25,452 nucleotides of DNA from JBFLVN01 sp040758475 (GTDB lineage: Bacteria; JAGRBM01): the NCBI GenBank assembly GCA_040758475.1, contig JBFLVN010000017.1:1-25452 (forward strand). The letters are read 5' to 3'. The notes below the pieces were generated by a model. The model was not told the origin of the DNA. It did not search any database and saw only the letters and a list, made by a program, of their open reading frames with translations. Below, one piece after another: positions 7,265 through 16,000 of the stretch. Positions within the stretch are counted from its first letter, which is position 1. Each line of letters starts with the position of its first letter. The position numbers and the translations under genes are program-made.

Positions 7265-7313
7265 ATCTGCAAGACGCTTTTCCCCGGAAATTTCCCCTGG
7301 TCGGTGCTTCGCC

Positions 7314-7334
7314 AAATCCCGCGAGCGGGGATTT
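7314..7334 (+). promoter_or_regulatory. Hairpin sequestering the thiC ribosome-binding site
   Basis: AAATCCC (7314-7320) and GGGATTT (7328-7334) are perfect complements around a 7-base loop and end exactly at the ATG (7335). The GGGG that must serve as the Shine-Dalgarno is inside the stem. AAATTTCCCC at 7288-7297 offers a competing partner, and TTTCCCCTG (7291-7299) could pair with CAGGGAAA of the aptamer (7252-7259). This looks like the expression platform of a translation-controlling TPP riboswitch. Confidence 0.6.
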
Positions 7335-9104
7335 ATGAAGTACGAACTTCCGCTTTTAGGAAACAATCCATCGTCCGCAGGGCAGGGGACCACTCCCGGC
7401 AGCTTTGCGAAAAAACCCCAGATCGGGACGCCCTACGCGTTTTCCTCTCCCGACACACCGGGAATGCCCCGGCCTTCGGAGAAAACGGCCTGGGATTTTT
7501 TCCCCGATGGATGGAAGCGGGCGAACGACAAGGTCGTGGCACCGGAGGGTTTTGAGCCTTCGACCCAGCTCGATTTCGCCCGGCTTGGAATCGTGACGCC
7601 CGAGATGAAACGCGTCTCCGAGCGGGAGCCCCATCTCTCGCCCGAGCAGGTCCGCGACGAAGTGGCCGCGGGCCGCATGGTGATCCCCGCCAACAAGGTC
7701 CACCTCAAACATCAGCTCGACCCCATGTGCATCGGCCGGGCGTCGAAGACGAAAGTGAACGCCAACCTGGGTGCTTCCCCCGTTTCGAGCGGGACGCAGG
7801 AAGAAGTCGAGAAGATGCGCTGGTCCGTCCGCTGGGGCGCCGACACGGTGATGGACCTCTCGACGGGCGGCGATCTGGACGCTTGCCGCGAAGCCATCGT
7901 GATGAACTCGCCCGTCCCGGTGGGGACGGTGCCGATCTACTCCATGATCCTCGGGCGCAAGATCGAGGACTTGGATGAGAAAACGGTCCTGGCTGGGATC
8001 GAACACCAGGCTAGGCAAGGGGTCGATTACTTCACCGTTCACGCCGGCGTGCGGCGGGCGCACCTCCCATACGTCGGAAAGCGCCTCATCGGAATCGTGA
8101 GCCGCGGCGGTTCCCTCCTCGCCAAGTGGATGATCACCCACGGTCGCGAAAACATCATGTACGACCTGTGGGACGACATCTGCAAAATCATGCGGAAGTA
8201 CGACGTGACGTTTTCGATTGGCGATGGCCTTCGTCCCGGCGGCCTTGCGGACGCGACCGACCGGGCCCAGCTCGCGGAACTCGAAACGCTGGGAGAACTC
8301 ACCGAGCGCGCTTGGCGCCACGGCGTCCAGGTAATGATCGAAGGGCCGGGACACGTCCCTTTCGACCAGATCGAATACAACATGAAGCTGGAGCGCCGCC
8401 TCTGCCACGGCGCGCCGTTCTACGTGCTGGGCCCCCTCGTGACGGATATCTTCCCCGGCTACGACCACATCACGAGCTGCATCGGCGCCACGGCCGCCGC
8501 GTACCACGGCGCTTCCATGCTCTGCTACGTGACGCCCAAAGAGCACGTGGGTCTTCCGAAGAAGGAAGACGTGAAGCAGGGCTGCATCGCCTACAAGATC
8601 GCCGCCCACGCGGCCGACGTGGCCCTTGGCATTCCCGGCGCTCGCGACCGGGACGACGAACTCACCAAAGCCCGCGCGGCCCTCAACTGGGAAAAGCATT
8701 TCGAGCTTTCCTTCGATCCTGACACAGCCCGCGCCTATCACGACGAAGACCTGGATGTGGACACGGATTTCTGCGCCATGTGCGGCCACGACTGGTGCTC
8801 GGTGCGGATTTCCAAGGAAATCGCCGAATTTACGAGCGGCAAAGATTCCTCCTACCAGTGGGACAAGGCCAAGGTGACGGCGGCCCTTTCTTCCGAGCAG
8901 CAGGAAATTCTCGAAAAGCGCGGCGTCCTCTCGCCCACGGAAATCCATCGCCTCGCGAGCAAGACCCGCGAGAAAGTAGGCGCCGACAAGGGGCAGAAGG
9001 CCGCCTGCCACAGCGATCTTACCGACGACGAAGAGGCCCAGCGCATCCAGCGGGAACGGGAATCCGTCGCGGCGGGCGGGTATCAGATGAAGGGGAGAGA
9101 GTAA
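7335..9104 (+). CDS. thiC: Phosphomethylpyrimidine synthase ThiC
   Basis: This 589-residue radical-SAM enzyme converts aminoimidazole ribotide to HMP phosphate, the pyrimidine half of thiamine, in the cytoplasm. The unusual C-terminal iron-sulfur motif C-x2-C-x4-C is Cys480, Cys483 and Cys488 (CAMCGHDWC). Other family segments are NANLGASP, MDLSTGGD, NSPVPVGTVPIY, EGPGHVPFDQIEYNM and GPLVTDIFPGYDHITSCIGA. The N-terminal ThiC-associated region is also present, giving the usual bacterial length. The ATG at 7335 follows the riboswitch expression platform; frames reaching further upstream would run into the aptamer and are not translated. Its SD is only three bases from the ATG and lies inside a hairpin. 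Regulation by TPP is therefore very likely. marC follows after nine bases. Confidence 0.98.
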   Translation: MKYELPLLGNNPSSAGQGTTPGSFAKKPQIGTPYAFSSPDTPGMPRPSEKTAWDFFPDGWKRANDKVVAPEGFEPSTQLDFARLGIVTPEMKRVSEREPHLSPEQVRDEVAAGRMVIPANKVHLKHQLDPMCIGRASKTKVNANLGASPVSSGTQEEVEKMRWSVRWGADTVMDLSTGGDLDACREAIVMNSPVPVGTVPIYSMILGRKIEDLDEKTVLAGIEHQARQGVDYFTVHAGVRRAHLPYVGKRLIGIVSRGGSLLAKWMITHGRENIMYDLWDDICKIMRKYDVTFSIGDGLRPGGLADATDRAQLAELETLGELTERAWRHGVQVMIEGPGHVPFDQIEYNMKLERRLCHGAPFYVLGPLVTDIFPGYDHITSCIGATAAAYHGASMLCYVTPKEHVGLPKKEDVKQGCIAYKIAAHAADVALGIPGARDRDDELTKARAALNWEKHFELSFDPDTARAYHDEDLDVDTDFCAMCGHDWCSVRISKEIAEFTSGKDSSYQWDKAKVTAALSSEQQEILEKRGVLSPTEIHRLASKTREKVGADKGQKAACHSDLTDDEEAQRIQRERESVAAGGYQMKGRE

Positions 9105-9113
9105 TCCCTCCCC

Positions 9114-9746
9114 ATGCCCGACTTTTCCGACCACATCAAAATCATCGTGGGCCTCTTGGCCATCGTAAATCCGCCATCGGTGGTGCCGGTTTTCCTGCAA
9201 CTGACGGAAGGGCAGGGGGAATTTAGGCGGCACCGCTTCGCCTTCGTGGCGGGGATGACGGTGGCGGGCGTGCTCGTGGTGGCGGCGCTCGTCGGAAGGT
9301 ACATCCTGGAAGGGCTCGGGATCGGTACGGATTCCTTCAAGGTGGGCGGCGGCATTCTTCTCCTGATGACGGCCATCGCCATGATGCAGGGGGAACTCTC
9401 CAAGAGTAAGCAATCCCCCGAAGAAGCCGTGGAGGCCGGGGCGAAGGACGAAGTGGCCGTGGTGCCCCTCGGGATTCCGCTCTTGGCGGGCCCCGGCGCC
9501 ATCACGACCGTGATCTTGAATTCCGAACAGGCGGGGAGCGCCCAGCAGATCGCCGTGCTTTACGGGGGGATCGTCCTCGTGGCGCTGGCTACTTGGGGAA
9601 CGCTCCGGCTCGCGGGGAAGATGCAGGAGATTTTGGGGCGCACGGGGATCAACATCATCGGACGGGTGATGGGACTCCTCCTGGCTGCCATCGCCATCGA
9701 GTTCATCGCGAAGGGTCTTGCGGCCCTTTTGCCGGGACTTGGTTGA
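9114..9746 (+). CDS. MarC family integral membrane protein (UPF0056)
   Basis: This 210-residue protein has six predicted transmembrane segments and the family motifs: AIVNPPSVVPVF near the N-terminus, VPLGIPLLAGPGAITTVI in the middle (about residues 120-137), and GINIIGRVMGLLLAAIAIEF near the end. MarC proteins sit in the inner membrane and their function is unsettled; the old link to multiple antibiotic resistance was not upheld. The ATG lies nine bases after the thiC stop, so it is probably co-transcribed and under the same TPP control. Whether it transports a thiamine precursor is unknown. No ribosome-binding site stronger than GAGAGAG, seven or more bases upstream of the thiC stop, is visible. 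Confidence 0.93.
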   Translation: MPDFSDHIKIIVGLLAIVNPPSVVPVFLQLTEGQGEFRRHRFAFVAGMTVAGVLVVAALVGRYILEGLGIGTDSFKVGGGILLLMTAIAMMQGELSKSKQSPEEAVEAGAKDEVAVVPLGIPLLAGPGAITTVILNSEQAGSAQQIAVLYGGIVLVALATWGTLRLAGKMQEILGRTGINIIGRVMGLLLAAIAIEFIAKGLAALLPGLG

Positions 9747-9864
9747 TCACCGCTCATTTATATATCTGTGCCTACTGACTACTTCTCTTCGCACCTGCTC
9801 CAGAAAAGCTGCGTAAGGCACTTCCCATCTCAGAGGGCGAGACGGTGTTTGTAACCCCCGAACT

Positions 9865-9884
9865 TTCTAAAACGTTCTAAGACG
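9865..9884 (+). repeat. Tandem 10-bp direct repeat upstream of the megasynthase
   Basis: TTCTAAAACG (9865-9874) is followed at once by TTCTAAGACG (9875-9884), one mismatch in ten, a spacing of about one DNA turn. It lies in the 330-bp spacer between marC and the megasynthase, and a regulator binding site is possible. I found no clear -35/-10 pair in this spacer. Confidence 0.5.
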
Positions 9885-9893
9885 CCTTGCTCA

Positions 9894-9920
9894 GGCCTTA
9901 AACCGCATTAAAGCCTTTTT
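9894..9920 (+). terminator. Candidate terminator after the thiC-marC unit
   Basis: GGCCTTAA (9894-9901) pairs with TTAAAGCC (9908-9915) with one internal mismatch around ACCGCA, followed by TTTTT (9916-9920). It is 148 bases past the marC stop. A second GC stem (CCCCG 9960-9964 with CGGGG 9975-9979) follows. Confidence 0.5.
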
Positions 9921-10015
9921 ACGATTATTTGACGCGCCGTGGTACCGGCTTTGCTCTAACCCCGCCTGAATCGCCGGGGGGCGTTTATTTAAGCCTGACA
10001 ACTTGTAAGGACGCA

Positions 10016-10035
10016 GCCGAAAGGCACTTTTCGGC
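10016..10035 (+). promoter_or_regulatory. Leader hairpin upstream of the megasynthase
   Basis: GCCGAAA (10016-10022) and TTTCGGC (10029-10035) form a perfect 7-bp stem with a 6-base loop, 41 bases before the GTG start. If the transcript begins upstream, this is a 5' leader structure; no T-run follows, so it is not a terminator. The ribosome-binding site AAAGGAA (10064-10070) is outside it. Confidence 0.4.
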
Positions 10036-10076
10036 AGAGCGCGTTGTTGCACCCCCGATAAGCAAAGGAATTACCC

Positions 10077-13000
10077 GTGACTTCGAAAGCCATCTTTTCT
10101 TTTCTCCCTCCTGGACAATTTTTCGAGCGGGACGCCCACGCCCTCGCGGCCGAAGGCGCCCTGCCGGTCGTGGACCTCGCTTACCTCTCCCGCGACGAGC
10201 GTGCTTCCCTGATCCGCTCCCTTCCGCGGAACCTGGAACTGGGATTTACCCTCGCCCCCGACCTGATCGCCGATGAACTGGCGGGCCTTCGGGTCGCCGC
10301 TCTCGTCGTCCCCCTGGATTGGGAACTCGATGAAGCCGTGGACCTGGGCGCGTTCCTCGCGAACTTCCGCGGCAAGTCCGTGTGGGTGGAAGCGAGCAGC
10401 CTCCCCTCGGCCGCCAAGGCCGAACAGGCGGGGGCCACGGGAATCATCCTCAAGGGCTTTGAATCGGGCGGTGTGACCGGCGAAGAATCCGCCTTTATCC
10501 TCCTCCAGCGCTACGAAGGAAAGCTCCCCGTCCTCGTGCGCGGTGGCATCGGCCCCGACACGGCGGCCGCGTGCGTGGCCGCTGGGGCGGCGGGCGTCGT
10601 TCTCGACGTCCAAACCTGGGGCGCCCTCGCGCTGGATACGGAAGTCCGCCAGGCCCTTCATTCCCTTCAAGGCACCGATAGCGTTTACCTGCGTCTCACC
10701 GATCGCCACGTCCTTCGCGTGACGGGGAAGATGGGCGCCAAGGCCATGCGCGAACTTCGCGCGGCCGAAGAGCAGGTTCTCGTCGCGGCGGCGGGGGAGA
10801 AGACCCCCGAGTCCGAACGCGCCCGCACGGAACGGGCCGAAGCGCTCTACCGCGAACTCCAGAAGATTTCGGTTTCGGCCTTCCGCCCCGGCACAGGGAA
10901 GGTTTTCCCCGTAGGCCAGGAAGCCGGATGGGCCAAGCTCTATTCGGAAAAATTCGGTTCCGCCGCCGGGATCGTCCGCGCCGTGCGGGAGACGATGGAA
11001 TCCTCCCCCCGCGCCGCCTTGCAGGATTTCCCCTGGCGCGAGAATTCGGATTTCGCCAAGTCCGTGGGTTCCCGCTACCCCATCTTCCAGGGCCCCATGG
11101 CCCAGACGAGCGACGTTCCCGCCTTCGCCGAGAAGCTGATGGAAGAAGGCTGCGTCGCCAACATCGCCCTTGGCAACATGCCGGGCGACGTTTGCAAGAA
11201 GCTCCTCGAAGAGACGTCCGTCCTCGCCAAGGGCCGCCCCTTCGGCGGCGGCATTATCGGCCTCGAAGCCAACGCCTTTTTCCGTGACCAGCACATCGCC
11301 CATTTGAAAAACATCCGTCCGCCTTTGGCGGTCGTTGCCGCCGGTACGACGGAACAAGCCCTCGATCTCGCGCATGCCGGGGTCCGCTCCTTCCTCCACA
11401 CGCCGGTACACACGCTTCTCGTTTCCGCCATGGATCAGGGCCACACCGACTTCATCCTCGAAGGGACCGAAGCGGGCGGCCACATCGGAAAGCTCACCTC
11501 GTTCGTCCTCTGGCAGAGCGTCATCCAGGCGCTTGTGGACCGGCCAGCCGCGGGTGGTCTTAAGGCCTACGTGGTCCTCGCCGGCGGCTTTGGAAACGCG
11601 AAAGGTGCCACCGCCGCGGCGGCCCTTTGCGCCCGCGCCAAGAAGGCGGGCCATGCCTTCGGTATCCAGATGGGAACGGCGTTCCTCTTTACGAAGGAAG
11701 CCGTCGAAACGGGCGCCGCTTCATCCACCTTCCAGCAGGTCGTGATCGATTTGGACCGCACCGAGACCATCGGCGATACGGTCATGACCCCGGCCCGCAT
11801 GGCCCCTACGGCCAAGCTCTTCAACATCCGGGAACAGGAATACCTGCGCCTCAAGAAGGGTGACTCTCTCGAAAACCGCAAACATGCGTACGAGGGTGAC
11901 AACCTGGGCGGGCTTCGCGCCGCCGCCAAGGCCCAGCGGATCGAGAAGAAGCCCGAAGGGGGTGTCCGCTTCGTCCAGATCTCTCGCGAACAGCAGTACG
12001 AGCAGGGGCTCTTCCATGTCGGCATGTGCGCGGCCCTCCGCCGCTCCCAGACGACCATCGCGGAAGTCGTGGCCGACAACACGGCCCGCGCCGAAGCCCT
12101 CCTTCGCCAGAACCTCGAAACTTCCGTGCCCGTCCAATCTCCCGTTCAGATCCCCAGCGCTCAAATCCAGCAAGCTTCCGTTCCAGCAAACGGCCATGCC
12201 GAAGCCGACACGGCCATCGCTATTGTGGGCCTGGGCGGCCTCTTCCCCGACGCGCAGGACATCCCTTCCTATTGGAAGAACATCGTCGCCGGGAAGTACT
12301 CGATCCGCGAAGTTCCCGAATCCCGCTGGCCCACGAAGCTCTACTACTCCTCCGACCGCGCCGCCCCCGACAAGAGCTATTCCAAAATCGGCGGCTTTCT
12401 TGAAGAGCCCGAGTTCGATTCCAAGTCCTTCAAGATTCCCCCCACCGTTGCCGTGACGATGGATTCGGTCCAGAAAGTGACCTTGCTCGCGGTCCGCGAA
12501 GCTCTCCGGGATGCGGGCTACTATCAGGCGAAGGAATTCGACAAAACCCGTTGCGCCGTCATCCTCGGCAATTCCATGGGCGGCGAAGTTTCCCACAAGT
12601 ACTCCTACCGCCTCGCCCTCCCGCGCATTATCGAGCAGCTCGAAAAGACGCCCGGGTGGCAAAAACTTCCTTCCGAAGAACGCAAGCAGATTCTGGATCA
12701 GGTCGCCAAGGACTATCTCTCCCAGCTTCCCGAGATCACGGGCGGCTCCATGCCGGGGGAACTGGCCAATGTAATCAGCGGCCGGGTGGCGAGCGTGTTC
12801 GACCTCTCCGGCCCCAACTACGTGTGCGATGCGGCCTGCGCCGCTTCCATGGCCGCCCTCCAGACGGCGGTCCGCGGGCTCCTCGCCGGCGATTTCGACA
12901 TGGCCGTCACGGGCGGCGTCGATCGCGGCATGGACGCCGACAGCTACATCAAGTTCTGCAAGGTGGGCGCTCTTTCTTCTGAAATGAGCTGTCCGTTCGA

Positions 13001-16000
13001 CCAGCGGGCGAGCGGCTTCGTGATGGGCGAAGGCGTGGGCATCTTGATCCTAAAGCGCCTCGCCGACGCCGAGCGGGACGGGGACAAGGTTTACGCCGTC
13101 CTCCGCGGCATGGGTTCTTCCTCCGACGGCGCGGGCCGCGGCATCACGGCGCCAAGCCCCACCGGTCAGCGCAAAGCCATCGAGCGCGCCTACAAGATGG
13201 CGGGCGTGGAACCTTCCACCGTCACGCTCGTCGAGTGCCACGGTACTTCGACGCCCCTTGGCGATGCGACGGAAACGAGCGTCCTTCGCGACTGGATGAA
13301 CGAACACGGTGCCAAGCCCCATTCGATCGCTGTCGGGTCCGTCAAGAGCCAGATCGGCCATTTGAAGGCCGCCGCTGGCGCCGCGGGCCTCATCAAGACG
13401 GTTCTGGCCCTCCACAACAAGACCCTTCCCCCCACGATCAATTTCGAATCCCCCGCTTCCGGCACGGGTCTTGGCGAAGGTTCGCCTCTCTACGCAAACA
13501 CGGCGGCCCGGCCCTGGTCGCCCCCCGAGGGAACGCCCCGCCGCGCGGCGGTCTCCGCTTTCGGCTTCGGCGGGACGAACTTCCACGCCCTTCTTGAAGA
13601 GTTCGGCGCCACGGGCCGCTCTTCCAAGAATTTCAAAGGAACGAACGGCGGCGGAAACGGCGTCCATTACGCGGCGGCCGTTGCCGCTACGCCCGCGAGC
13701 GCGCCGGTCATCCAGGCTCAGGCGACTCCGGCGGCTTCCGTCGATACGTCGGCCATCGAGAAGAAAGTCATCGCCACCCTGGCCGAGCAGACGGGCTACG
13801 ACCCGGCGGACCTCGGCCGGACGCTCGATCTCGAAGCCGACCTGGGCATCGACACGGTGAAGCAGGCCGAAGTCTTCGCCCTTCTCCGGGAGAGCTTCCA
13901 GCTCGAAAAAGATCCGAACTTGAAGCTCCGCGATTACCCGACGATCGAGAAGATCGTGGGCTATCTCGCCGGCCGTCTTTCAGGTTCGGTCACGGTGAGC
14001 GCTCCGGTTGCCCAAGCGGCCGCCCCTCAAGTGGCGGAACCCGCGGTGGAAGCCGCCAAGCCCGCTCCCGCCGCCGTCGATCGGGGCGAGATCGAAAAGA
14101 AAATCACCGCGACGCTTGCCGAACAGACGGGGTATGACGCGGCGGACCTCGGCCGGACGCTCGACCTTGAGGCCGACCTCGGTATCGACACGGTGAAGCA
14201 GGCCGAGGTCTTCGCGATCCTTCGCGAAAGCTTCAAGCTCGAAAAAGACCCGAATTTGAAGCTCCGCGATTACCCGACCATCGAGAAAATCGCCGACTAC
14301 CTGGCCATGCGCCTTTCGAGCGGGACGGCTCCGGCCGCCGCCGCTCCGAGCGCCCAACCGGTTGCTGCGAAAGTAGAAGCCAAGCCCGTTGCGACGGATG
14401 GCCCCGGCTACGTGGCCGTTCGCGGAAAAGACGCCCAGGATTTGGCGGCCAATCTTGCCGTGTGGGCGGCTTCGCCCTCGGGCCATTCTTTCGGGAGCGG
14501 TTCCAAGATCGCTGCCTTCGGGTTCCTCACGAAAGCCGAGGGCGCGAAGAAAGCCCAGGCCGCCGCCGAGGCGATCCGTGCCGGGAAGAAGCCCGCGCCG
14601 CCCCTCAACGTACGCCTGACCGAAGCCCGCAAGAACAAGGCGAAAGTCGCTTTCGTCTATCCGGGCCAGGGCTCCCAGTACGTGGGGATGCTCCAGGAAC
14701 TCCTGGCATTTCCCGAAGTCCGGGAGACCTTTGAAGAAGCCGAGCGCATTGTTTCGCCCCTCATCGGCAAGTCCCTCCTTTCAATCATCCACCCGACGGA
14801 CAAGTCGCCCGAAAACCTCGCCCGTTGCGAAGAGGAACTCCGCCAGACGGAGATCACCCAGCCAGCCGTGCTCGCGGCGGACGTGGCGATCCACCGCTTC
14901 CTCGTCGCCCGGGGTTTCTCCCCCGACGCGGTAGCGGGCCACTCCCTTGGCGAATACGGCGCGTGCGTGGCGGCGGGGGTTCTCACCTTCGCCCAGGCCC
15001 TTGAAGCGGTCGCCGCCCGCGGCCGCGAGATGGCCCACGTCCAGGTGCCCGACAAGGGCCTCATGCTGAGCGTTCCCATGGGGAGCCAGGATGTGGAACC
15101 CCTTCTCAAAGACATCCCCGGCTACATCGCCGTGGCCAATCGCAATTCGCCTGGCCAGACCGTGATCGGTGGCGAGACGGCCGCCGTCCAGGAACTAAAG
15201 CGGCGCCTCGAAGAAAAGGGCGTCGAAGGGATTCTTCTCAACGTCTCCCACGCGTTCCACTCGAAGATCGTGGCGCCCGCTTCGGTGCCCCTCCGCAAGG
15301 TGCTCGAGCGCCTCGGTCCCAAGGCCCCGGTGCTGCCGCTTTATTCGAACGTGACGGCCGAGCCCTATCCCACGGGCTCAGGCGCGAACGCGCAGATCGT
15401 GGACCTTCTCTCAAAACAGATCGCGGCGTCCGTCGATTGGATCGGCACTTGCCAGAACTTTAATCGCGATGGCTTCGAGGTTTTCGTCGAATGCGGCCCC
15501 AAGCGCGCCCTTGCGGGTTTGGTGGAATCGAATTTGAAGGGCCGCCCTTGCGCCGCCCTCCAGACCTGTCATCCCAAGCGCGGCGAGCTTCTCTCGCTCA
15601 TGGAAGCCCTCGCGCACCTCTCCGCCGAAACGGCGGTGGAGGACGTTTCCGTGCGCCCGGCCCCCGCTGCTTTGGCGAATGCCGTGCCGGTTGCGGCTCC
15701 TGCCGGGATTCTTTCCAAATGGGTGAGCGATCCGCGCTTTTCTTCGTTCTGGGCGAAGCACGGCGGTGCCATCGAAGGGCTCGTTTCCCACTTGTGGAAC
15801 CTGGAAGCAGGCAGCGCGCCAGCGGTCCGGATGGAATCCCGCCCCGCCGCGCAAGCACCCAATGCCCTTTGGGCCGCCGCTACGCCGGTCCTTCGGCGCG
15901 TTCCCTCTTATAAGAAGAGCGAAATTGCCGAAGGCCGTTTCCTCTCCGGAAAGAGCGTCGCTGTTCTCTCTCTCGGCGGTCCGGCTGGCTTGGCTCAAGA

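Noticed and set aside
7356..9413. Long minus-strand open frame opposite thiC and marC (685 codons)
   Set aside because: It lies across two well-identified plus-strand genes, has no family resemblance, and arises from the GC-rich codon pattern.
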